Shown here piece after piece: positions 17,600 to 27,376 of a stretch of DNA of 64,000 nt. Position 1 is the stretch's first letter, and every line of letters starts with the position of its first letter. Source of the stretch: Persicimonas caeni (lineage in GTDB: Bacteria > Myxococcota_A > Bradymonadia > Bradymonadales > Bradymonadaceae); the NCBI RefSeq assembly GCF_006517175.1, contig NZ_CP041186.1, positions 7,343,074 through 7,407,073 of the forward strand. Direction: 5' to 3'. The notes beneath the pieces are model-generated. The model had not been told where the DNA came from and searched no databases. It saw only the letters and a program-made list of their open reading frames with translations. The position numbers and the translations under genes were made by a program.

Positions 17600-18535
17600 A
17601 TGGATTTAATTGGACTGAAAGACCTCTCGACGCAGCAAATCAACCAATTTCTCGATCGGGCCGAGGCGTTGCTCGATGGCGATGGCAATCATAGAACGCC
17701 CGCCAAGTACCGAAGGGAGCTCGACGGCGTGTCCGTCGCGCTCCTTTTCTTCGAGCCGAGCACGCGAACACGCGTCAGCTTCGAACTCGCCGCCAAGCAA
17801 CTCGGCGCGCACACCGTGCGTGTGGGCAGCGAAGAGAGCAGCATCCAGAAGGGCGAGTCGGTGCTCGACACCTGCCGCAACCTCGAAGCGATGGGCCTCG
17901 ATGCGCTCGTCGTACGCCACAACGAGCGGCATCTGCCCTACGCGGTCAAAGATCGCGTCGACATCCCGCTTATCAACGCCGGCAATGGAAGCGGAGAGCA
18001 CCCGACTCAGGCGCTCATCGATGCGCTGACCCTTCGGCGCGCTTTTCGCCGACGCGGCGAGCCACTCGAAGGGAAGCGGGTGGCCATCATCGGCGATATC
18101 GTCCACAGCCGAGTAGCGCGAAGCGACGTTTATGCGCTGCGCAAGCTGGGCTGTGAGGTCGTGCTCGCCGGCCCGTCGATGCTCGTGCCGAAGGACGGCG
18201 ACGAGAAGTGGAACGCCGAGCGGGCCACCAGCCGCGACGAGGCGCTTGCCGACGCCGATGCGGTCATCATGCTTCGCGTCCAGCAGGAGCGCATCCACGG
18301 TGAGTTGGTCGATGCCAACCTGTATGTGCGTGAGTGGGGCATCGACGCTCAAGTCGTCGACGAGTGCATGAAGCCCGGCGCCTTTATTCTGCACCCCGGG
18401 CCGGTCATTCGCGGCATGGAATTGACCGCCTCGGTCGCCGACAGTGAACAGAGTCTCATTTTGGAGCAGGTTGGCTACGGCATTGCCGTGCGCCAGGCCG
18501 TGCTCCTCGAATGTCTTCAAGAAATCAACAGCTGA
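17600..18535 (+). CDS. pyrB: Aspartate carbamoyltransferase catalytic chain
   Basis: At 311 residues it is of standard length. It condenses carbamoyl phosphate with aspartate in pyrimidine synthesis. The carbamoyl-phosphate site FFEPSTRTRVSFE (about 50-62) and HPTQALIDA (about 134) are intact. GDIVHSRVARS and HPGPVIRGME mark the aspartate domain. No pyrI regulatory chain lies alongside. The gene ends 10 bases before carA, so the two first steps of the pathway are coupled in one operon, though carB and pyrC are not in the window. Confidence 0.97.
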   Translation: MDLIGLKDLSTQQINQFLDRAEALLDGDGNHRTPAKYRRELDGVSVALLFFEPSTRTRVSFELAAKQLGAHTVRVGSEESSIQKGESVLDTCRNLEAMGLDALVVRHNERHLPYAVKDRVDIPLINAGNGSGEHPTQALIDALTLRRAFRRRGEPLEGKRVAIIGDIVHSRVARSDVYALRKLGCEVVLAGPSMLVPKDGDEKWNAERATSRDEALADADAVIMLRVQQERIHGELVDANLYVREWGIDAQVVDECMKPGAFILHPGPVIRGMELTASVADSEQSLILEQVGYGIAVRQAVLLECLQEINS

Positions 18536-18545
18536 AGAACGGACC

Positions 18546-19736
18546 ATGAGCAGTCAAAACAACAAAGAGAATCGCGAACCGGCTCTGCTGGTGCTCGAGG
18601 ATGGCACTTGTTTCGAGGGCGTCGCCGCAGGAGCCAGCGGCGTGGCCGTCGGTGAGGCCGTCTTCAACACGAGCATGTCGGGTTATCAAGAGATCTTGAC
18701 CGATCCGTCGTATGCCGGCCAACTCGTCACCCTGACGATGCCGCATATCGGAAATTACGGCGTCAATACTGCCGACATGGAGTCGGCCACCATTCAGGCA
18801 GCCGGCTTGATCGTGCGAAGTATCTCGGAGACGCCGAGCAACTACCGATCGGAGATGAGCCTTCCCGACTGGCTCGCCGATAACGAGATCGTCGCCATCA
18901 CCGAGATCGACACCCGCGCGCTGACACGTCACCTGCGCGACAAGGGCGTCATGATGGCGGTCATTGCCCACGGGGCCACCGCCGAAGACGCCGAGCGTTG
19001 GCAGAAACACCTCGCCGACCAACCTGATTACGGCTCCGGCGAGTTCGTCGGCAAGGTGGCTCACAACGAGCCGCTGTCGGTGGTCGTCCACCCCGAGGTG
19101 AGCGGCGAAGAGGAGCTTGGCGAGGCGCGCGTCGAACTGGTGCCTCATGACCCGGATGCCGGCGATGAGCGTCCGCACGTGGTCGTCATCGACTACGGCG
19201 TCAAGTTCAGTATTCTTCGCAATCTCGACGCCCAGGGGCTGCGCCTGACGCTGGTGCCTGGCTCGACGAGCATGGACGAGATTCGCGAACTGAAGCCTGA
19301 CGGCATCATGCTGTCGAACGGGCCGGGCGACCCGGCGCGCCTCGACGATTACCTCGCCACCGTCAAAGGCGTGGTCGAAACTTACCCGACCTTCGGCATT
19401 TGCCTGGGTCATCAGTTGCTGGCTCGTGCGCTCGGCGCCGAGACCTTCAAGCTGCCGTTTGGCCACCGCGGACCGAACCAGCCGGTCAAGAACATGTCGA
19501 CCGGCAAGATTGCGATGACCAGCCAGAACCATGGCTACGCAGTACGCTCGGAGACGCTGCCGGCGGATCTCGAGGTCACCCACATCAACCTCAATGACGA
19601 AACCGTCGAGGGCTTTCGGCACAAGAGCTTGCCGGTGCTGTCGGTCCAGTATCACCCCGAGGCTGGGCCGGGGCCGCACGACGCAGTCGACTTCTTCGAC
19701 GACTTTGCGAAGATGGTTCGTGAGGCTTCGGCCTAA
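18546..19736 (+). CDS. carA: Carbamoyl-phosphate synthase small (glutaminase) subunit
   Basis: The protein has 396 residues from ATG 18546; the frame extends upstream inside pyrB but homology begins here. It releases ammonia from glutamine for CarB. The class I glutaminase triad is visible: Cys in FGICLGHQL, then His and Glu in SVQYHPEAGPGPH. The CarA N-terminal domain is recognisable from GEAVFNTSMSGYQEILTDPSYAGQ. A 25-residue hydrophilic insert (about 165-215, with EVSGEEELGEARVE) precedes the glutaminase domain. It is second in a pyrB-carA operon. Confidence 0.96.
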   Translation: MSSQNNKENREPALLVLEDGTCFEGVAAGASGVAVGEAVFNTSMSGYQEILTDPSYAGQLVTLTMPHIGNYGVNTADMESATIQAAGLIVRSISETPSNYRSEMSLPDWLADNEIVAITEIDTRALTRHLRDKGVMMAVIAHGATAEDAERWQKHLADQPDYGSGEFVGKVAHNEPLSVVVHPEVSGEEELGEARVELVPHDPDAGDERPHVVVIDYGVKFSILRNLDAQGLRLTLVPGSTSMDEIRELKPDGIMLSNGPGDPARLDDYLATVKGVVETYPTFGICLGHQLLARALGAETFKLPFGHRGPNQPVKNMSTGKIAMTSQNHGYAVRSETLPADLEVTHINLNDETVEGFRHKSLPVLSVQYHPEAGPGPHDAVDFFDDFAKMVREASA

Positions 19737-19769
19737 TACTACAACGTCACTTTCGACGTGAGCGACACT

Positions 19770-19788
19770 GGTCCGGCTTTGCCGGGCC
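19770..19788 (+). terminator. Weak hairpin after carA
   Basis: GGTCCGGC and GCCGGGCC (19770-19777 and 19781-19788) pair over 8 bp with one G-U pair and a TTT loop. No U-tract follows. It lies between carA and the AI-2E transporter gene and could end the pyrimidine operon. Confidence 0.3.
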
Positions 19789-19843
19789 GGGTCGTGATGG
19801 GGCCGCGCGGTGGCCAGACTCTTCTGACGGATAGAACGCAAGC

Positions 19844-21427
19844 ATGAGCAACGGCAGTAACTCCACGCCTCACGGCCCCTCGGGGGGCGACGACTCACGT
19901 GCGCCTTGGTACCGGCGCATCGGTCGCGGCCGCAAACTGGTGTTGCCGTTGATCACGCTGGGTTTCTTGGTCGTCATTCTGGCCCTGTTTCACTCCATTC
20001 TGCTGCCGTTCGTCTTTGCTTGCGCGCTGGTCTACCTGATGGAGCCGGTGGTGCGCAGGCTGTCGCCGAAGATGCCTCGCTGGGCGGCGGTCATTCTGGT
20101 GTATCTCGCCTTTTTCGGGATTGTGACCGGCGGGGTGATTTTTGTGGTGCCTCGCTTTGTCAGCGAGATCGTACGTTTTGCAGAGACCGTACCCGAGACG
20201 GTCGCCGAATTCCGCGAAGAGAACCTGCCGGGGATCAACGATCGCGTGCAGAAGTTCCTCGAGCATTACCTGCCGGTGACGCCACCAACTCCCGATTACG
20301 AGCCGGCCAAGCGCGTCGTTCATGAGGCGTGGCAGGACGCCTCGCGGCGAGCGGCCGCGACCGCGGTGGCCAAGGCGCGTGGTCGCGCGGCCGCCGACAT
20401 GGAAATCAAGGTCGAGTTGTCCGGAGAGCAGGGCCAACTCGAACGCACCTACAAAGTGACCCCTTCAGCGCGTGACGCGCGTGAGGTCGACTGGGGCGTC
20501 GAGCACGGCGAATGGGGCGTCGTGGGGGCCACAGATTCACCGGTGGTGCGCCTCGTGCCGGGCTCCGACGGCAGCTACGAGATCTACTTGAGCGAGGGGG
20601 AGGTCGAGGTTTCACGCGTCGAAGACGACGTGTGGACGGTGCGGCGCCCCGTGGCTGAGAACGCCGACCAGAGAACCTTGCAGGTCGGCTCGCTCGTCGA
20701 TCTCGAGGCGCGGGTCAACGAGATGATTGAGGGCGCGATTAGCACCTCTCACGACCGCATCGCCTCTGTGATCAGCTACGCGCAGGCGCTCTTGGTGGGA
20801 GTGATCCAGGCGCTCGTGGCTATCATCCTGACCTTTATGGTCGCCGCCTTCATGTCCATCGATTTGCCCAGCTTTACCGGGTTCTTCCGGGACATGGTGC
20901 CGCGTGACTACCGAGAGGGCTACGACGAACTCTTGAGCCGCGTCGACCGGGGACTTTCCGGCGTCATCCGTGGCCAATTGCTGATCTGCTTGGTGAACGG
21001 GATTCTCACCTTTGTCGGGCTCGTCATCCTCGATATCAAGTTTAGCCTCCTCTTGGCGGTGGTCGCCGGAGTGCTTTCGCTGATTCCGATCTTCGGCACG
21101 ATCATTTCGACGATTCCGATCGTGCTCATCGGGATGATGAACGGATTTTTGACCGGATTGGCGGCATTGGGGTGGATCCTGCTCATTCACTTCATCGAAG
21201 CCAATATCCTCAACCCCCAGATTATCGGCACGTCCGCGCATATCCACCCGGTGATCGTCATTTTCGCGCTGTTGGCCGGGGAAAGCACCTTCGGGTTGGT
21301 CGGGGCGCTGTTGGCCGTGCCGGTGGCCTCGATCATTCTCGAGTTGTTCAAGTTTGTGCGCGACAAGATTCGCACCAACGATGGCGCCCCCGGCGCGGAC
21401 GCTGTTCCGGAGACGTCATCGCCCTGA
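19844..21427 (+). CDS. AI-2E/PerM-family transporter
   Basis: This membrane protein of 527 residues has the family layout: two or three N-terminal helices (about 27-50, 55-75, 80-105), a long extracytoplasmic segment and five C-terminal helices. Conserved blocks include SVISYAQALLVGVIQALVA, the GVIRGQLLICLVNGILTFVG block and LLIHFIEANILNPQIIG near residues 445-460. The family is put forward as an exporter of autoinducer-2 or as a cation/proton antiporter. The loop between the helix groups (about 115-290) is much larger than in typical 350-residue members and carries Glu/Arg-rich beta-like sequence. The gene stands alone between the pyrimidine operon and the PP2C fusion. Confidence 0.88.
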   Translation: MSNGSNSTPHGPSGGDDSRAPWYRRIGRGRKLVLPLITLGFLVVILALFHSILLPFVFACALVYLMEPVVRRLSPKMPRWAAVILVYLAFFGIVTGGVIFVVPRFVSEIVRFAETVPETVAEFREENLPGINDRVQKFLEHYLPVTPPTPDYEPAKRVVHEAWQDASRRAAATAVAKARGRAAADMEIKVELSGEQGQLERTYKVTPSARDAREVDWGVEHGEWGVVGATDSPVVRLVPGSDGSYEIYLSEGEVEVSRVEDDVWTVRRPVAENADQRTLQVGSLVDLEARVNEMIEGAISTSHDRIASVISYAQALLVGVIQALVAIILTFMVAAFMSIDLPSFTGFFRDMVPRDYREGYDELLSRVDRGLSGVIRGQLLICLVNGILTFVGLVILDIKFSLLLAVVAGVLSLIPIFGTIISTIPIVLIGMMNGFLTGLAALGWILLIHFIEANILNPQIIGTSAHIHPVIVIFALLAGESTFGLVGALLAVPVASIILELFKFVRDKIRTNDGAPGADAVPETSSP

Positions 21428-21521
21428 TCGAAGCTTGGAGAGCAAGCGTCTCTGTGCGATTGTTAGAGGCAGCAATTATACCCAAGATGTCGACAAGAGT
21501 CGTTGATTTGCAGGAGTAAGC

Positions 21522-23006
21522 ATGGAGGTCCAGTTCTGGGCGACGACAGACACGGGTCGGGTCCGGGATCACAACGAGGACAATTTCCTCGTCGATAGTG
21601 ACCTCAATCTGTTCGTTGTCTGCGACGGCATGGGTGGTCACGCCGGTGGCGAAGTCGCCAGCGCGATCAGCGTACGCACGATCCACGAAGTGGTCAGTTC
21701 GAGGCGTGAGGTCATCGAGAACCTGGAGCGTGAACCCTCCAATCCTTCGCACCGAGACACGTTGTTGGGGCTGCTCGAGCGTGCAATCACCGAGGCCTCC
21801 AACCGCGTCTATGCCGCCGCGCAGCACGACTCGACGCGAAAAGGCATGGGCACGACCTGCAGCGCGCTGATTGTGTGCGGTGGGCGGGGCTTTGTGGGAC
21901 ACGTGGGCGATTCGCGTATCTACCGGGTCCGCTCGGGCCGAGTGGAGCAGTTGACCGACGATCATTCGTTGCTCAACGAGATGATCCGCCAGGGCCGAGC
22001 CAAGGCCGGCGACTCCATTCCCAATCAAAACGCCGTCACTCGTGCCGTGGGTGTGCGCGACTCGGTGGAGGTGGACGTCGACGAGATTGAGATTCTCGAC
22101 GGCGACCGATTCCTGCTGTGTAGCGATGGTCTCAGCGGGTATCTCGAAAGTGACGGTCAAATCCTCGATCTGCTCGACGGTGAAGACCTCGAGGTGATCG
22201 CCGAGGCGTGCATCGACCATGCCCTCGACAGCGGCGGAAAGGACAATATCACCGCCATCCTCGTGGACGCCTCGAGCACCGGCGCGGCCAAGCAAACGCG
22301 TCTCGACAGCCGCGTGGTCGAGATGATCGCCTCCAGCCCGATCTTCGAGCACGTCACCCCCTCGGAGTTGGCCTCACTGGCAGAAGTGGCCGAGCGCCAC
22401 GGCTTCGAGGCCGGGGCGACCATCATCGACAAGGGCATGTCGGCCGAATCATTGTGTCTGATCGTCAAAGGATCGGTGGGCGTGCTCGGACCCGAGGCCA
22501 ACGTGACGGTGTTGGAGACCGGCTCGTTTTTCGGCGCGATGAGCCTCGTCGGCGGGGCCCCGCCGGATGAAGCCTGCGAGGCTCTCGAGCCGACCAACCT
22601 GCTGGTATTTCGCCGACAGCCGCTCTTTGCGCTGTTGCGTGAGCGCCCCGAGCTCTCCTCGAAGGTGCTCTATGGACTGGCCAGCACCTTTGCTCGTCAA
22701 TTGCGTCGCGTGCCGGCCGATTTGCGCAACGAGCCGAGGCGTTGGGACGAGGTGAGCATCCAGGGCGAAGACGAGACGCCGGCCCCCGGCTCTCTGGTCG
22801 TCAAGCCTCGCCGCTCCAAAGCGGCGGCCGAAGGGGAGGGCGACGCCAGTTCATCGAGCCCGGCGTCGAAGGATCACGTCTCTGAAGAAGACGAGACTCA
22901 GGTGCACGTCAAGTTGTCTGACGTCGACATGGATGAGGTCGATCTCGAAGACCTGCGCAGCACGATCAAGCTCGACCTCGATGACGAGAGTATCGAGGAG
23001 CTCTAA
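21522..23006 (+). CDS. PP2C-type Ser/Thr phosphatase fused to a cyclic-nucleotide-binding domain
   Basis: The protein has 494 residues and a good AGGAG ribosome site. Residues 1-245 are a PP2C/Stp1 phosphatase: RVRDHNEDNF, VCDGMGGHAGGE, GTTCSALIV, GHVGDSRIYR, TDDHSLLNEM, LCSDGLSGY and GGKDNITAIL supply the metal-binding aspartates. Residues about 260-385 form a cNMP-binding jelly roll (SPIFEHVTPSELASLAEV, then DKGMSAESLCLIVKGSVGV and GSFFGAMSLVGG). The phosphate-cassette Arg is not obvious. The tail is acidic. It probably dephosphorylates targets of Hanks-type kinases such as the one at 36114-37784, with an added small-molecule or scaffold input. Confidence 0.9.
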   Translation: MEVQFWATTDTGRVRDHNEDNFLVDSDLNLFVVCDGMGGHAGGEVASAISVRTIHEVVSSRREVIENLEREPSNPSHRDTLLGLLERAITEASNRVYAAAQHDSTRKGMGTTCSALIVCGGRGFVGHVGDSRIYRVRSGRVEQLTDDHSLLNEMIRQGRAKAGDSIPNQNAVTRAVGVRDSVEVDVDEIEILDGDRFLLCSDGLSGYLESDGQILDLLDGEDLEVIAEACIDHALDSGGKDNITAILVDASSTGAAKQTRLDSRVVEMIASSPIFEHVTPSELASLAEVAERHGFEAGATIIDKGMSAESLCLIVKGSVGVLGPEANVTVLETGSFFGAMSLVGGAPPDEACEALEPTNLLVFRRQPLFALLRERPELSSKVLYGLASTFARQLRRVPADLRNEPRRWDEVSIQGEDETPAPGSLVVKPRRSKAAAEGEGDASSSSPASKDHVSEEDETQVHVKLSDVDMDEVDLEDLRSTIKLDLDDESIEEL

Positions 23007-23016
23007 AGGCAGCATC

Positions 23017-23694
23017 ATGCAATCAAACTCTATGAAATCTTGGCTTATATTGGGGACCTGCCTGGCGACGCTGGCTGCGTGCGACGGCAACGGAAAAGCG
23101 ACGCCAAACGACAATTCGACAGGTCCTGCTCCGACTACCGACGGCAAGCTCGTCTTTAGCGACGATTTCGAAGACGGCACGTTTCGACCCGAATGGGAGC
23201 GAGGTCAGGGCGAAGACGGCGTCGGCAAGTGGCGTGTCGAAGACGGTGCGGTCATCGGGGTCGACATCAAAAATGACCCGCTTTGGCTCAAACAGGAGCT
23301 GCCCGATAAGGCCCGCATCGAATTCGACGTCACCGCGCTCTCGTCGGTGGGCGACATTAAAGTCGAAGTCTTCGGCGACGGCGTCAAGCACGAGTCGGGC
23401 TACATTCTGATCTTTGGCGGTTGGAAGAATACGCTCGATGTGATCGCTCGCCTCGACGAGCACGGCAAAGATCGCAAGGCACGCAATACCCATGGCGTCG
23501 TCCCTGGCCATACCTACAACATGGCCATCGAGCGCACCGATTCGACCTTGCACTGGTTCGTCAACGGCAAACACTTCATGACCTATGAGGACCCACAGGC
23601 GCTCACAGGTGACGGCCATCGGCACTTCGCCTTCAATATTTGGTCGGCGCCCGTCAAATTCGACAACGTCAAAGTCTACGACTTGGCCAAGTAA
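23017..23694 (+). CDS. Lipoprotein with a concanavalin-like beta-sandwich domain
   Basis: The protein has 225 residues. Start ATG 23017 (a second ATG at 23032 is possible) leads into a signal with the lipobox LAACDG. After a short Asn/Pro linker, LVFSDDFEDGTF...W opens a beta-sandwich of the LamG/ConA-like type (similar to DUF1080/DUF1961 folds): WRVEDGAVIG, LDVIARLDEHG, YNMAIERTDSTLHWFVNG and VKFDNVKVYDL. Such domains usually bind or cleave glycans, but no catalytic residues can be assigned. The gene begins 10 bases after the PP2C fusion and is likely in the same operon. Confidence 0.78.
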   Translation: MQSNSMKSWLILGTCLATLAACDGNGKATPNDNSTGPAPTTDGKLVFSDDFEDGTFRPEWERGQGEDGVGKWRVEDGAVIGVDIKNDPLWLKQELPDKARIEFDVTALSSVGDIKVEVFGDGVKHESGYILIFGGWKNTLDVIARLDEHGKDRKARNTHGVVPGHTYNMAIERTDSTLHWFVNGKHFMTYEDPQALTGDGHRHFAFNIWSAPVKFDNVKVYDLAK

Positions 23695-23777
23695 GTTGTC
23701 GTCGTTGCCGAATACGCTACCGGTCTGCTATATTCGCTGAAAGGCTTCCTTTTTTAAGTTCAGCGCAAGACGGGCGA

Positions 23778-25091
23778 ATGGACACTAGATTAATCCTTCA
23801 AATTACCCTCGGGGTGCTTCTCGCCCTGATTTTAGTGGTCGGCGGACTGATCACCTATGAACTGACTCGCGACGCGAGTACGCAGGTGGTCGAGCGGGTC
23901 GTCGAGAAAGAAACCGACGAAAAGGAAAAGGAGAACCCGTGGGCCTCCGAGGCCAACCGAAAGGCGGCCATCAAATTGGTCAAGCGCCAGACGGTGGAGG
24001 GGATGCCTGAGGAAGAAGGCGACGAGGAAGAGGCCGCCGAGGCCACGACCGTGGCCGACATCCTGGATGATGCGAAGTTCGTCAAAGAGAAGCTCAAGAT
24101 CACCAGCGCCAAGCCCAGTGGCTGGGAGGCGACCTGGTGGGGTGAAACGAAGTACGGCCCCCAATACTACTTGGTGCGCTATGCCTTCGAAGACGCCAAT
24201 ATCCGCATCGGACCGGCTTGGCTTGTCGACTTGAAGGGGCAGAAGGTCGTCCCCAAAAACGTGCTCGCCAAGGTCGCACAAACCCCCAAGAAGGGTGTGG
24301 AGTCGGATTATTACGACAAGGCCCAACAGGTCGTTGCCGCCATCACCAACCACCGCTTCGAGTCCGGGGTGAACTTGGGCGGCGCTTTGTTGCTCTACTT
24401 CAAGGAGCGCGCCGAAAGCTCCGATGAAGACACCATCTTGGGCTGGACCATTGATCACGACCGCGGCAATAAGTTCGACGCCTATTTTCAGTGGGTCGAA
24501 GAGGGCTCGCCGACCTACGCCGAGTTCAAGTTCGACTACGACCGCAAGGCGCTTCGAGCGATCAACCTGCAGGCAGCTGACATCATGCGCGCTGGCGAGG
24601 AGTTCGATCAGAAGAATCCGGTCGACATCATGCCGCAAGAGTTCGACAGCAAGAAAAAGCGCTTTGTCGACGGCGCCTGCAAGAAGATGCCGCGCCACCC
24701 GGGCTGTCGCTCGCTGGTGCACGTGCTGTCGAATGACGCCCTCATCGAGTCGCTCGAGTGGATGCTCACCGCGCAGGCCAAGACCCGCGAGGAATTCGAG
24801 GTCTGCAAGAGCAAGGGCAACTGCCGTTTCATGCCCCAGAAAAAGGACAAGAGCGTCTACCGCATCCTCTACGTTTACAATCTCGAGAAGAAGGATAAGT
24901 TCGACCGCAGGCACGTTGAAGAAGAGTGGGCGTGCAAGCACAGCCTGAAGGCCGGCGACGAGGAGAAGTCGGACGATTGGGCATCCAAAGGCAACTGCAT
25001 GGCCTGGGATATCGACGTAAAGAGCGGTGAGATCACGCCGGTCGACCAGACGAGCACCTTGGCCTATCGAGCTATCCACCCGCGCTCGTAG
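23778..25091 (+). CDS. Single-pass membrane protein of unknown function
   Basis: The protein has 437 residues from ATG 23778. One N-terminal helix (about 4-28, LILQITLGVLLALILVVGGLI) is followed by a highly charged Glu/Lys-rich stretch (about 35-85), which would place a large C-terminal domain in the periplasm. The domain (about 95-437) has WWGETKYGPQYYLVRY and several cysteines in the last third (ACKKMPRHPGC, EVCKSKGNCRF, WACKHS, GNCMAW) that could form disulfides. I recognise no family. It follows the ConA-like lipoprotein on the same strand with 83 bases between. Confidence 0.65.
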   Translation: MDTRLILQITLGVLLALILVVGGLITYELTRDASTQVVERVVEKETDEKEKENPWASEANRKAAIKLVKRQTVEGMPEEEGDEEEAAEATTVADILDDAKFVKEKLKITSAKPSGWEATWWGETKYGPQYYLVRYAFEDANIRIGPAWLVDLKGQKVVPKNVLAKVAQTPKKGVESDYYDKAQQVVAAITNHRFESGVNLGGALLLYFKERAESSDEDTILGWTIDHDRGNKFDAYFQWVEEGSPTYAEFKFDYDRKALRAINLQAADIMRAGEEFDQKNPVDIMPQEFDSKKKRFVDGACKKMPRHPGCRSLVHVLSNDALIESLEWMLTAQAKTREEFEVCKSKGNCRFMPQKKDKSVYRILYVYNLEKKDKFDRRHVEEEWACKHSLKAGDEEKSDDWASKGNCMAWDIDVKSGEITPVDQTSTLAYRAIHPRS

Positions 25092-25123
25092 CGACACGAG
25101 CGCCCACCGACTCCAAGAAATCT

Positions 25124-25726
25124 ATGGACCGCGATGAACTCGTGCGACTCGCCGGCGAGAAGCTGGCGAGTTCGATCTTTCGAGACGCGCCCACCGACGT
25201 GGCCTCCCTCGAGGCACGACCGATAGGCGAGTTTACGGGCAATGAGGTGCGTCTCTTCATCTACCGTGACGTCCTCGATGAGCTCGCCTTCGCCGCATCA
25301 TACCGCCACGAGCCGTCCTTCGCGGTGCTTATCGGCGCGTTCGCCGTCGACGACGTCGGCCCTTTCCTCGAGGTGACCGGCTTCTCTCGCTTCCAGCACA
25401 TCGCCACGCTGGACACCCTCTACAATTCGCTCAAGCCCGAACTCGACGATATCGTCGACGAGGTGTCCATGCAGCGAACCCCTGAGGACCATATCGTGGG
25501 CGTCTTTGTCGGCGCGCGGGGCTCGGGCGGCAAGTTGTCCGCCGAGGTCGCCAGAGCGCACCTGAGCCTCTTCAACGTGCCTTACCAGGTGGCCGTGGTC
25601 TCCGATCCCGACGCCAGCCAACTCGGCGTCTACGCTCGCCCGCCGGCGAGCCGGTTCTACAACTCCCCGTTCTGGGTGGTGGAAGTGAAGGGAGAGGAAG
25701 GGGAGAGAGCGGGGGAGGAAGAGTAA
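25124..25726 (+). CDS. Small protein resembling a metal-less JAMM/MPN domain
   Basis: The protein has 200 residues, no signal peptide and no helices. Its pattern follows the JAB/MPN fold: a helix (RDVLDELAFAAS), a Glu-containing strand EPSFAVLIGAF, then HIVGVFVGARGSGGKLSAEVARAHLSLF... and a strand with VAVVSDPDASQLGVYA. In active JAMM proteases the corresponding segment is VGWYHSHP....pS..D; here the two His are replaced (VFVGARG) and only the Ser remains. If correct, it is an inactive MPN-minus scaffold. The family call is my inference from pattern only. The gene lies 32 bases after the preceding gene. Confidence 0.6.
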   Translation: MDRDELVRLAGEKLASSIFRDAPTDVASLEARPIGEFTGNEVRLFIYRDVLDELAFAASYRHEPSFAVLIGAFAVDDVGPFLEVTGFSRFQHIATLDTLYNSLKPELDDIVDEVSMQRTPEDHIVGVFVGARGSGGKLSAEVARAHLSLFNVPYQVAVVSDPDASQLGVYARPPASRFYNSPFWVVEVKGEEGERAGEEE

Positions 25727-25835
25727 GGCTTACCTATCCTAACCCGTCTTCCTCCATCCTCAACCTTCTTCCACCTTGATGTTGACGAACGCGCACGAAT
25801 GTTGTGTCAATGTCACGCGACTCAGAACTTTTTAA

Positions 25836-27194
<1,359 letters not shown>

Positions 27195-27200
27195 GGCCCT

Positions 27201-27233
27201 GCGAGCTGCCGAGGCGCCGCCTCGGCAGCTCGC
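27201..27233 (+). terminator. Perfect 16-bp hairpin after eno
   Basis: GCGAGCTGCCGAGGCG (27201-27216) is the exact complement of 27218-27233, 6 bases beyond the eno stop. The inner three or four bases would open to form the loop. It is very GC-rich and has no U-tract, so it is a T-less terminator candidate. Confidence 0.6.
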
Positions 27234-27250
27234 CCATGCGCACACCCCGA

Positions 27251-27280
27251 TTGACACCCCCCCCCCCCACACGTTACTAC
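27251..27280 (+). promoter_or_regulatory. Perfect -35 box followed by a C12 tract, putative prfB promoter
   Basis: TTGACA (27251-27256) is an exact sigma-70 -35 hexamer. It is immediately followed by twelve C residues (27257-27268) inside what would be the promoter spacer. The best -10 at 17-18 bases is poor (TTACTA or TACTAC, 27274-27280). The C tract could vary in length by replication slippage and so tune the spacing. Confidence 0.4.
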
Positions 27281-27376
27281 CCAAACCTTGCCGACGCCGG
27301 AATAGCGGCGTGGTTCACGGCATTGTTTATAGCCGTAAATCGGCCAAGTGGATTCCAACACCCGAGAAAGCCCAAG

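Noticed and set aside
25782-25810. Promoter for eno (TTGACG, 17 bases, TGTCAA)
   Set aside because: The -10 matches only 3/6, too weak to list as a feature.
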